Shown: positions 54,092 through 64,000 of the stretch, one piece after another
Layout: each line of letters starts with the position of its first letter
How positions within the stretch are numbered: the first letter of the stretch is position 1
The notes under the pieces: model-generated
Databases searched by the model: none
Seen by the model: only the letters and a program-made list of their open reading frames with translations
Told to the model about the DNA's origin: nothing
Translations under genes and position numbers: made by a program
NCBI GenBank assembly: GCA_009746045.1
Contig: RPFO01000026.1
Coordinates: 3,582,736-3,646,735 of the forward strand
Reading direction: 5' to 3'
Length of the DNA: 64,000 nucleotides
From: Mesostigma viride
Lineage: Eukaryota; Streptophyta; Mesostigmatophyceae; Mesostigmatales; Mesostigmataceae

Positions 54092-56195
54092 GTCAACAGA
54101 GGAGGCTTGCCGGCTAAGTTATGCCAGGCTTGCCAGCTAAGTTATGCCACGCATCATCATGCAAACTTGCCCTTGATGCAACACTTGGACATACTAAAGC
54201 ACATTTCAGCTGATTTGGCAAGGAAATCGACCTGACAGTGCCACTAGTACGCCTTGTAGAATCTCAGTTCTAATAGGGTGCCATCTCAACTCCACAAAAG
54301 GGTGCTGTCTCCAGTCCAATAGGGTGCTACCTCAACATACATGGTCCCGGCGACACTTGAGAAGAAGGCCCGATGAGGCTGCTGATGATTTACATTGAAT
54401 TCAAAACACGTAGATTGCGTCATGTGGTTACGAATAAAGGAACCCTCAACCCCTATGCACACGGAGAAGTAGGGAGGCTGAAGGTTATATCAAAGGTGTC
54501 AGGTCCACAACATCACTGGTGTCCATGACAACCTGACCACGGGATCCATCTTGGACAGCGGATGCAAGGGGACCGCTAGGAAACATGCCCTAGTGCATGC
54601 ACGAACAATCAAGGGATGAAGGCCACTGCGGAACATGCATACACGCATCAATGAGCAAGGGATTCAAACGAGACGCCGAAAAAATATCATAAAAGGGAAG
54701 TGCATCTATATCAAGTGCAGATAATTCGATTAGGCTATCCATTAACGGAATGCAGACAGGGCAGTTATTGGTATTTTTAGCAGCCCATATATACCGCTCA
54801 TGCAACGCTTCTTGCCCATGCCATGCCCTGAGGGTCATATAGAGCCAAGGAATTTAAAGCGAAAGGCACCATTTGCACTTCTCATTTCTAGGTCGCGGTG
54901 ACGTCATGTCAGCACTAGTCCCTCCCCTGGTTGGTGGTGACGTAAAAGAAGCCGCGACCAACCTCGCATGTGCCAGTGGAGCCTGGAAGGTGCCTCGGAC
55001 GGCGCCATGCCTTGCAGCTCCCCTTTCCTCATTCCTCGCGGCGCCAACGACCAGCACTAAGCACATCACCGTTGAGCCGATTATGGCCCGGCTGCATGCT
55101 GCCCTCATGGTCCAGGCCGGACACATCATCCCGTGCTAAGAGATCAATCCATGGGCTCACACAGGCGCAATTTCCGTGGGGAATGGGCCTCTATATCATC
55201 GGTCCAAAGCCTCTTTGAAGGACCACCATAACCAGTACCTAAGGTGCATGCAGCGTGCCAGGCTGCTCAATTTCACGGCGAGCCTAGAAGGAAACTCGTA
55301 CCAAGAAGTACATTGGTCAGTCCCCAAATTTGTGCATACTGGAATACAATCAAAGGAATATACATATACATGTCTGCCACGGTGCAGCTGCACGCCCGGC
55401 TAAGGGCCTAAGCTTGCAAGTGGCCGCTGCCGAGATTCCAATATTTATCAGGCGGAGCAGGGGGGGGCAGAAAAAGTTTTTGGAACATAGGCCGAAAAGT
55501 TTTTGCAAGCCTAAACCAACCAACCAACCCTTGCGCGGCCGCCGGCCGATGTAAAGCCTGAACTAACGATACTAGATTTCTACTAGATTTTACAACATTC
55601 TACTAGATTTAAACAATTTCTACTACAATAAACATGATTTCTACTAAGTTTTACTGCTGATTACTAGCTTTTACTGCCTACAATTGCTTCCAATGCCATC
55701 CTAGGTTGTCCTCATGTACAAAAAACCATGTCGGTCATTAGCGAATGTGGTGCCACATCCTCGCCACATTATTAATTAAATCATGAACGACTTGTGTGAA
55801 TCATGGCTCCACTTGGGGCGGGCGTGCACTCATGCATGTCGGGTATTAATGTCGATATTTAATAATACCCACTATCTATAGTTGTCTCACTTAGTTTATG
55901 TTGGGGCATGACGTAGACCTATTTACACTTGTGAACTAACAAAAACACAATATGCATGGATGACTACATCACTCCCCAACAAATGGGGTCGCATGCACAT
56001 TACTTTATAATTGATTAATTCAGGGCACATGAATGGACAGCATGCAAAATGGCGCAAACAATCCATTTGAACTCCACCACGATAGAGAGAACAACCATGG
56101 AACAACTGACTAATGCCGGGCATTTTCATACATCATTACACATCTTTGTGATGTTCATAATTAATTATTATGCTAACTGCTAAGCGGCCAATATA
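54092..56195. other. Non-coding stretch right of the microsatellite chain
   Basis: A direct duplication of about 24 bp (GGCTTGCCNGCTAAGTTATG) lies at 54105-54150. A TAGGGTGCYAYCTCAAC unit recurs near 54275-54335, and an AT-rich repeat of TTTCTACTAGATTT lies at about 55570-55660. The ORFs at 54590-54838 and 54873-55403 show no recognised motif. Confidence 0.4.
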
Positions 56196-56392
56196 TTGCT
56201 CCAGAAAAAGCCCTTTGGTTCCTCTTCGGCAAGGCCTGATGATGCTATAGTCTTGAGCCTAGCAATAAAACTGCTCAAACGTGCCACTCCCTTTTGGCTT
56301 TCCCCACCCATAATGCCACTCAACATTTCCTTTGTCAATGCATACTCTTCAACGGTCTGTTTCCAACGTTCTAGGTCCAAGAGTACTCGCAG

Positions 56393-56454
<62 letters not shown>

Positions 56455-57209
56455 ACCGCAGCAGCAGCAACAGCAGAGGCAGCATCAGCAGCAGCAAACG
56501 GTCACCACAACAGCAATGGCAACAGCAGCAACCCCGGATGCAGCAGCACCAACCCCAGACGAGACCACAATGGCTACCACCGGATCCAGAGCAGCAGGGA
56601 GACGAGAATGGAGATACCCTGCACTACCGCCAGCAGCAGCCAGGCACCGGGCAGCCAACGCATCCTTGGGCAGGTCGGGGGCGGCCCCAGGGACATCCAC
56701 CGGGTCCCCCACACCGGGGCAGACGCAGAGTGTCCTTCGGCAGCACGTCCCTGTTACCCACGGCGCTATGGTATTCGGACGAGGAAGGGGAGGTCCCAGG
56801 GGCAGATGGCGAGTTCGATGACCTGGGAGGGACTAACGAGGCGGACGAGGGATCTGTCACGCAGGGCCCGCCCGTTGGTACTCATAGACCACGGACCAGC
56901 CCAGAGGAGACCCGGAGCAGTGTCACCACCCGCGACGAGGAGGCTCACACGCCAGCCCAGCGCCCGGCACCTCAACCGCAGCGCCCACGGGTGCTTGACC
57001 GAAGCGTGGTCCCCTCGCCTGCGCCTGCTGGCAACCTCAGTTTCAGCAGGGTGGCACTGGATGACCCGGGGTACGAACACCCCTCGTCGGTACAGGTGCG
57101 CCGGACACACGGCACACCGGACAGATCCGGATCTCTCCCGCGGTCGCAGCCTCCAACATTCGGCTCCATCTCCTACAGAGAGGTCGGGGGCCTAAGCTTA
57201 ACACGGTAA
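56196..57209 (+). CDS. Low-complexity N-terminal region of a Ty3/gypsy-type gag
   Basis: The best coding frame is 56196-57209. It contains a CAG-derived Ser/Asn tract (Gln in another frame, Ala in the third), then QQQWQQQQPRMQQHQPQ, Pro/Gly/Arg-rich sequence, an acidic patch (WYSDEEGEVPGADGEFDDLG) and a Pro/Arg-rich tail, stopping at 57207-57209. The following gag is in a different frame starting ATG 57221, with that frame open upstream across the junction, so a frameshift (natural or mutational) may join them. Where translation begins is unclear, and the triplet-repeat zone could have changed length. No 5' LTR could be found. Confidence 0.45.
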
Positions 57210-57220
57210 AGGCCCCACCG

Positions 57221-57953
57221 ATGCCTACCTTCAAGAATGTACCCAAGCTGCACGCGGATATGAAACCGCGAGAGGTCGACGAATGGGGACGCATGTGGCA
57301 ACAGCAGTATACCGTTTGGTGCAATCACAACAGCTGGGAACTGGCCACCTGCGATTTGATCCCACATGTGGTTAACACCTGCATGGACCCCTCGGTGGTG
57401 AGCATCCTGAACTGTGAGAGCATCGCATCCCAGTCATACCCGCAAACCGTGGAGGAGCTGATGGACCGGGTGCGCCGCAAGCTGATACCCCCAGACGCGG
57501 AGCTCCACGAGCGGATCGCTTTCGGCAAGCTGCGCCAGGGGACCACCCCATATCGCGAGTTTCTGTCCAAGTTTGAGTCCAGCGCCGCTTATCTAACCGA
57601 CATGACCTGGTACGAGTACAAGATCAGATTCATCGAGGCGCTCAGCCCCGAGCTGCAGGACGAGGTATTCAAACACTACGCTGAGGTCCCCTGGAAGGAG
57701 TGGGACATCCTGAATATCCAGAGATACCTTCTGCAGGTGGCCGACGTGGTGTCTCGCGGGCGCGCACCCTCGGTGCGCCGTTTCTTCAGGTCAGCCACTG
57801 CAGGTCCGCGACGGGTGAACCAGATGTACTCTACGGAGCTCATCGGCGAGGAGGAGGAGGAGTACCCCGACGACCCTGATGATGGCTACACTGACCTTGG
57901 CGTTAACGCGATCGATGCTAGCAAGGCGCGCTGCTTCATGTGCAGTGAGGTGG
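57221..57953 (+). pseudogene. gag: Ty3/gypsy-type gag capsid, cut by element D
   Basis: About 244 codons from ATG 57221. It has the helical pattern of retrotransposon gag: VDEWGRMWQQQYTVWCNHNS, TVEELMDRVRRKLIPPDAEL, YREFLSKFESSAAYLTDMTW, YKIRFIEALSPELQDEVFKH, then an acidic linker and the start of a CCHC knuckle, CFMC. Element D is inserted at 57953, just after that CFMC pair, so the rest of the knuckle and everything downstream is displaced. The ORF runs four codons into the LTR and stops. The remainder of this host element is not identifiable in the window. Confidence 0.75.
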
Positions 57954-58597
57954 AGTTAGCATATTGGTGATGCAATATGCTAAGCATATCATACTTGAAG
58001 TGGCCTTTCCAACGCCGTGCTAAACGCCTCATTTGGACAAGGAACTTGAGAGTTATCAAGTCCCGAAGTAATGCCGCCGGACGCTACAGCAGTACCAGGA
58101 CTAAGGACACGTGAGGGACAGGGCACGTGGCAGTGTTGGGTGAACCATCACAAGTTACGTGTCACAGGACCGACTGTCACTAGGAGGTACTGTGGTCAAT
58201 ATTGGTTGATGGTACCAAGAATGTCACAGGACTTCAGGACTGGCAGTCCTGCAGGCCTGGGATGGACGGGTACTTGTCATGACGGATAAATCCAGAGCGT
58301 TACTGTCATTCATGGAAGGACAGACGTCCTGGATTGATGCAACCAAGGAAATTGACAGTGGCGGACCTGCCAAGGCGTGCAAGGCCTGGCAGCAATGGTG
58401 AGACCTAGAAAGGCTCGGACACAGCAGTGGCCAAGCGTCTTTTCCCAACACCGTCCGTGGGTGCTGCCGCCTCAGGCTAGTGACCACAGGGTAGTGAGGC
58501 AACTGTGGTAAAGGTTAAAAGCCGCTGGTTGAAACCATGGCTCCATTCATCACATCTTGGGAAGACCAGAAACTCACTGATCCGCGTTCATCTAAAT
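57954..58597 (+). repeat. 5' LTR of element D
   Basis: 644 bp, same AG...AT ends as C. Differs from C's LTRs by at least two substitutions, near 58402 and 58463. Confidence 0.92.
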
Positions 58598-58621
58598 CGT
58601 ATTACAGTCTGGTCGACGGAT

Positions 58622-59586
58622 ATGTCGAATTCGGACTCTGAAGCTAGGACAAATACCTTTGCGCGTGCAGCAACGGTAGCGGCGTCCAGTCCAGTACCCG
58701 CAGGAGGGCACGAGGACTCGGAGGAAGTGCGCCGAATATTAGAGCGGTGTCGGCGCCGGGCGAGTACGTCCGAGGAGCGGCCGAGCAGCTGCTGAGATTT
58801 CGCGAGGACCTCGCGGAGATCATCAGAAGGCTGCCAGCGTCCTGGCGGGCTGGCCACACAAACGCATTCGCGTTTGAGCAGGTGGTCACTCTGCTTTTGC
58901 AGATAATTGCCATAAGCCTCGGGGGTGCCCGAGAGATAAACGACCTTGTCGCCAATCTCCGCCTTGGAGACGACTACACCGGCGTGCCAAACGTGGTGCA
59001 GGTCGCCCGAGACAGGCGGGAGGCCATCGTTCGTGGCAGTACGCAGGCGTTGGTGGCAGAGTGCCAGAATCTGGCGCACTCTGTCTTAGAGTTGACCAGA
59101 GGCGCTGCGGATCGTGTCTTCATTACTCTTAATCCCTTCTCCATCTACACTAGTCGGGATACTCCACATTCTCGCCGAGAGTTAAACCAGCTAAGTTTGA
59201 CTGTCGACGTGGTTGGCGGTCGAGAGGTCTCAGCCGACGACGCCTTCTACGACTTCGTAGATCAGCCAGCAGGGGCGGTAGTACAGCCGGCCCAGAGGCG
59301 TCACGAGGGCGACGGCTCTCAGGAGGGCCGTGAGCAGGCGCAGCGGGACGAGCTTAATCGCTACCACATTGACGACAACGTTGGTTTAGGTGAGGCCCAT
59401 TTGCTGAGGTGGGGGCGTTCTCGCTGGATACGTGATTACGCGTATGGTTTGAGGCTTCCGGTGGTTATTAGGCCTGTGCCTACTCACGACGACCAGGGGC
59501 AGCCATTGAATCCGGTGGAGGGACCGTTCCACGAGCCAGCACCTGCACCGGTTGCAGGAGAAGCTTCGTCTGAAAACGAGGCTTGA
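58622..59586 (+). pseudogene. Element D ORF1 (frameshifted)
   Basis: Starts MSNSDSEARTNTFARAATVA like element C. A one-base deletion plus substitutions near 58732-58745 shifts the frame. The rest (58747-59586) is open and nearly identical to C ORF1, including the ADRVFITLNPFSIYTSRDTP block. Function unknown. Confidence 0.8.
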
Positions 59587-59654
59587 GGGGGTGGAGGATA
59601 GGTGGAGAGTTTGCTGTTTTCTTGTTGCAAAGTTGGTCGCAGCCATTGTATATA

Positions 59655-60980
59655 ATGCCTAGGAGGGCAAGCCGGGGTGCGGCGACATTCGAGGAGCAAC
59701 GGGAGCGAACGGCAGAGGAGGACATCGCCAGAGAGGAAGGGGAGGCGATGGAGGAGAGGGGCGTGGAGGCGCCAGCTGGGCAACCTATCCCAGAGATGGA
59801 CCCCAGAGCCGGGAGAACACACAAGCGGTGGCGTGATGGGCAAGCTGAGGCGGAGAAAGTCAAGCGTGCCAGGCGACCTACGGAGCAGTGGTGCTCACAA
59901 CGCCTGGTGAGGAGGACGCCATCGTCACCCCAGGTGTGCGTGCTGCAAAGCAAGCTGCTGTTCACGATAGGGTGTCTGGTATGTTGCCCGAGCGTTTGGA
60001 GGCTAGGATTGACCCTCCCCAGGCACCACCAGTGCGTGTGGGGAGTGTGTTGCCTGGCACCCGTCCATTTTCTGATGCTGTGACAGTCATGAATGGGCAG
60101 AAAGCGCTCAACCCTCCCTGAAGCAAGACAACCTGGATAAATGGCTTGATGACATGAAGCTAGTCGTGGGCTCTGTCGCAGCAGGTGTGGATATTGTCAG
60201 GGTGTTTCACTCTTCCACCGCAAACAAGGGGTCGTCTGAAAGGGTCAATGACATGGCTAGGCATGCTCTGAAAGAGGGGCACACTTGGCTACAGTTCCTA
60301 GATGACATCAAGGAGGAGTTTTCTGACAGGGTTCACAATCTCACCATGGAAAAGAAGAGAGAATTTGATGAGTTTGAGATCAAGGGTGAGGTGGCTGCTG
60401 AGCTGGCCAGGTTTGAGTTGATCGTGGAGGCAGGCAAGAAGCAGGGCTTCAGTGTGACAGTCAGGGCAGCAGCAGACCACTTCTTTGATAAGATGGGCTT
60501 GTCAGAGGAAGGTAGGGCTACTGCTAGGCAGCTCTGTGATCTCACTGATGGCACCTGGGGGGCTCTGAAGCGTGTGATACTAAACTTCAGGACCCGGGTC
60601 CCTACCTGCAAGGGTATCAGTTCTCAGGGAGGGTCAGCGTCTCAGGCTAGCCAGGGCAAGAACCGTACCCCATCTGGGACACGGTATGGTAGCAGGAGAA
60701 GGAAGCAGGCCCAGAAGGAGCAGAACCAGGGTGGTGGAGGAGGTCAGCAGGGGAACCAGAATCAGGGGAACCAGTCTGGCAACCGTAACAGCCATCAGCA
60801 GGGTAAGGGTGGTGGCCAGGGGCAGAATAACAATCAGCCTCAGGCAACCAGAACAAGCAGGACAGCAAGGCCCCAGGGGGAGGGTCTGGCAAGAGCAAGT
60901 GTTTTGCTTGTGGCAAGGAAGGTCACTGGAAGAGGGATTGCCCAAACAAGAAGAAGGGGCAGTCTGATCAGAAGTGACTA
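59655..60980 (+). pseudogene. gag: Element D gag (frameshifted)
   Basis: MPRRASRGAATFEEQ start as in C. The N-terminal part is better preserved here to about 59880 (EEGEAMEERGVEAPAG), then broken by a two-base loss (CCTACGGAGCAG against CCTACGGATGCAG). It shares with C the lesion near 60118. The capsid part is open from 60154. A one-base deletion near 60837 takes the CCHC knuckle out of frame. The gag-pol boundary TGACTAG is conserved at 60976-60982. Confidence 0.8.
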
Positions 60981-63875
60981 GTGAAGCAGTCCCGTGTACA
61001 TAGTGAGACACCCTGTGGGGACACAGCTTCACATGTAAATAAATCTGGGCAGGGTGCCACCTCTGATCAGCACCAGGGGTGTACTGATGTTCTCATTCCA
61101 CAAGATTGCATGCATGCTGCAGCACAACAATCCCCTCAACTGTCAACAGGTGGAGGGTCCCCAGACAGGGTTGGCTCTGGGAGCCTAGATGCTCTGCTGG
61201 GAGGGTCTGCTGGGTCCTCTGGATCCAAGATGCAGAAGGTGGATGTTGCGTCCTCACACGCAGGGCCCGTCCAGGCGTCTTCCCAGGTGCGTAATCTGGC
61301 TAGGCAACTGAGCTACACGGATGCTGGACGCAGGCTGCACAATATCTTTGGTCACACAGCCATGGCTGAGATGTTTGGTTGGAAGATTGGAGATGAGCCA
61401 CTGAGGGAAGCATGCAGGGCTGCAGCTGAGCAATGTACTTGTAAGGAGAATGCTGCCAAGAAGCCAAGGTCCCATGCTAGGGAGCCTGCCAGGGAGAAGG
61501 GGGACATCCAGGTAGACGTCCAGCATATCAGGGGCTTATACATTTTGGTGGCAGTGGACAGATTTAGCAGGTACAGGCTGCTCCAGATTCTGCCAGATAT
61601 GAAGGGGAATACCCTGCTGCTGGGCTTGCAGACTCTCTTACCAGGCTTTGGGGTGTACAAGACAGTACAGGCTGATATTCAGTTTGAGTGCCTACTGTCA
61701 CAGCAGGAGCAACTGCCATGCAAGCTGCTGGTCACGCCCAGGGAGAGCCATGGACAGCAAGGTGCTGTGGAGAGATCCATCAGGGAGGTCAAGACCGTAG
61801 TGCTGGCAGAACCTAAGGTGCCACTGGTAGCATCTGCTTTGGAGAGGGCAGTGTGGACCAGGCAGGTGGAAGAACAGTTGAACCTCAGAATAAACTACTA
61901 TTATGACGGGGTGGCTGTCAATCCTGTAGCACTGCAGTTTGGGATGCTAGCCCAGGAAGTGGTCCAGGCATGCTTGAGGAAAGCAGACAGGGTGTTTGCT
62001 CAGTTGAGACGCAAGGATAGGGGCTGGAATGTGCTGAGGCCTCAGGTGGGGCTGAAGGTCAGAATGTGGAAGGAGCCATCAATGCAGGGCAAGAGGGGCA
62101 AGTGGCAGAACGGGGTGGTGACCTGTGTGGAAGATGCCAATCGTTCCTGCCTTGTGGCCTTGGAGAGTAATCCCAGGCATGTTTACAGGTTGAGCTGGGC
62201 CAACGTCAAGGAACGCAAGCCACATGCAATCTGGCCTGCAGACGGGCCTGGACCCCAGTGTTGGCTGGAGGGCCAGGTTAGGACCAGGTAGTTGATGTGC
62301 CTGTCACTGACGTGGGAGGTGGCTATCCCTCTGATGATGATGAGGTGCAGGAGGCAACTGCATCACCTGTGGTGGAGCCAACGGGGGCTGGGCCTGCACC
62401 AGGGTCCAAGAGGCCACTCATGGCAGACATTGTCCGGTCGCTCATGTTCAACAAGCACAAGGATCCCAAGGTATCTAAGTTGACTGAATGGGGTTCTTGC
62501 TGGGCTGCTACCCTAGAAGTGGATACTAACTCAGAGGTGTCTATCATCAGGGTGGAGGATGCTCAGGGCCTGAAGGTGAATAAGGCTGGCTGCAGGGCAG
62601 TGAGTGACTTTACGGGCACTGTAACAATGAAGATCCTAGGGGAAGTGACTGTGCCTATCCTGGGTGTCCCCACTGCGTTCTGTGTGGTGGAAGGGTACCA
62701 GGGGCCTGCCATTTTGGGCCAGAATTTCTTGTGCATGCCAGGAGTGACTCTGTCAGCAGATGAGCTTGCACTAGAAGGTCATGGCAGTTTGCCCCTCCAG
62801 AGATATCACTACTCCAAGGGTCTAGCTGTGGCAGTCAAGGCTGTGAAGGGGCAGCAGAGTGTGGGGCCTGAAGGCAAGGAGCCCATTGCTGAGGACTTGT
62901 TGATCATCCCAACCACCCTAGATCCACGGGACTTGGGGGTGCACAAGTACCAGATTGCTGGTCACAGTCCTATTTCCTGGCACCAGTTGGTAGAGTTGAT
63001 GCAAAGCCCCAAGATGGCTAAGGCATGGATTCTAGGGTTTGTCTCCAGTGGGCATGACTGGATAGTGTCTAACTGTGCTGAGCCTGTGGATGAGTTGCCC
63101 AGGGAGCATCAGTTGCTAAGGCTCTTGTTTGTGCTCAAGCTGAAGGAGATAGACGGTGTGCAGGTGCCACATGTGAGGCCAGTTGTGACTGAGTACCATG
63201 GCACGGGGGAGCTGACAGATGAGGAGTTGTATACGCCTGGGATGCTGCATGATACCTGGAGGATTGTTCTGTGTATATATCTGTCTTTCCTGGTCAAGGG
63301 CATTGCGTACAGCTCTGTGCTGATTGATTTCAAGAGGGCTTTTCTTAAGGTGATGTGGAGCAGGCCAAGGAGACGTGGCGTGATATCCCTCCCTTCTTTG
63401 TAACAGTGCCCAAGGTGTGGAGAGCAGAGATCAAGTCAAAATATCTCAGAATACTCAAGGGTTTGGAGGGTCTCAGGTCCAGCCCTATCATCTGGAGAAA
63501 GAGCCTGGAAAAGTTTCTGAAAACTCACTGTGGCTTTACTGTGTCTCCAGTTGATCCTTGCTTGTTCCAGAGTACTCATGAAGGGTTGCCTGTGTTTGCA
63601 TCTCTGCATGGAGATGACCTGCACCTTTTAGGGCCTCCTGAGTGGGTGGATTCAGTACTGTCCAAGATCCAGAAGAGGTTTGAGTTAGGAAAGGTCCAGC
63701 ACATGAAGCAGGATGAGCCCATGGTGTTTTGTGGAATGCAGGCCACGCTGATCAAGAGGGCAGGTACTTGGTTTATCAAGATGGAGGGTGGCAACAACTA
63801 TCCTCAGCAGATCATTGATGCCCTCCAGCAGCCCATTACCCAGGCCAGGTGTGCCACAATCAGGGGAATGTTGGC
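60979..63875 (+). pseudogene. pol: Element D pol (frameshifted and truncated)
   Basis: Integrase part 60981-62291 is open, with the same D, D, E set as C and the full C-terminal block through HVYRLSWANVKERKPHAIW. A one-base loss near 62280 (GGTTAGGACC against GGTTAAGGACC) shifts into the protease-like and RT part (62297-63403). A missing G near 63349 shifts again at FKRAFLK, and the remainder to 63875 is readable in a third frame (SPVDPCLF, SLHGDDLHLLG). RNase H is absent because similarity ends at 63875. Confidence 0.85.
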
Positions 63876-64000
63876 CAGAGATCTACGCAACGTACCTTAT
63901 CAGAAATTTGCGCTAAGATGGAACGGACAGTTTAATTAGTACTGGAGGCGCTGTTCCACCAACTACCCGTCTCAGAAAGTCCGCCGAAATTTACCCGAGA
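63876..64000. other. Unidentified sequence after the element D breakpoint
   Basis: 125 bases unlike elements A and C at this place. Too short to classify. It may be the target beyond a deletion, or another inserted element. Confidence 0.4.

Larger units (their letters stand above)
57954..63875 (+). mobile_element. Element D: truncated relative of element C
   Basis: Starts with a full 644-bp LTR, preceded by GGTGG (57949-57953, one copy of the presumed target duplication). Closely matches element C without CACTA-like element 2 until 63875, in RT, where similarity stops abruptly. No 3' LTR in the window. It carries many one-base indels, so no ORF is complete. Useful as the empty-site reference for CACTA-like element 2 and as proof that the integrase core belongs to this family. 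Confidence 0.9.

Overview
This window is a eukaryotic nuclear sequence made almost entirely of transposable elements. There are no bacterial-style operons or ribosome binding sites. One probable host gene is visible, a GT14-type glycosyltransferase at about 50.3-52.1 kb. The rest is LTR retrotransposons, CACTA-like DNA transposons with dense subterminal repeat arrays, and long microsatellites. A DNA cytosine methyltransferase (DNMT) fused into a retroelement polyprotein, together with the GT14 family, suggests a green-lineage alga, possibly a charophyte. That assignment is an inference: retrotransposon-borne DNMTs have been described in charophytes and dinoflagellates.

Layout. 1-3518 and 11498-11587 (minus): a gag-protease-DNMT retroelement that runs off the left edge and is split by element A. 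3519-11497 (plus): element A, an LTR retrotransposon with 654-bp LTRs and the 5-bp target duplication GAGAC. 14408-16159: an inverted-repeat-bounded segment. 17421-23366 (minus): a young, apparently intact Ty1/copia element with a 1447-residue polyprotein and the duplication ATGTC. 26166-31844: CACTA-like element 1. 32417-45235 (plus): element C, same superfamily as A, with 644-bp LTRs and the duplication AATAC, itself broken by CACTA-like element 2 (36727-41366). 46390-48575: a decayed Ty3/gypsy remnant. 50265-52109 (minus): the GT14 gene. 52161-54091: a 1.9-kb chain of tetranucleotide repeats. 56196-57953: a Ty3/gypsy-type gag, cut at its zinc knuckle by element D (57954-63875), a third, truncated relative of C.

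Elements A, C and D share an unusual organisation. Their LTRs begin AG and end AT instead of TG...CA. An extra ORF of unknown function lies between the 5' LTR and gag. gag and pol are in the same frame and separated by a single UGA, in the context UGA-CUA-G in C and D. Pol runs integrase, then a protease-like segment (DTN where DTG or DSG is expected), then reverse transcriptase (HGDD where YVDD is expected), then RNase H. The 3' non-coding region carries a series of conserved hairpins with compensatory base changes, including one that copies a tRNA T-arm. Element A has intact frames but has lost the integrase catalytic core. C and D keep the integrase core but carry frameshifts. This family and the DNMT retroelement are the most interesting content of the window.

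Limits: all homology calls come from motifs read by eye. No database search, folding program or alignment was run.
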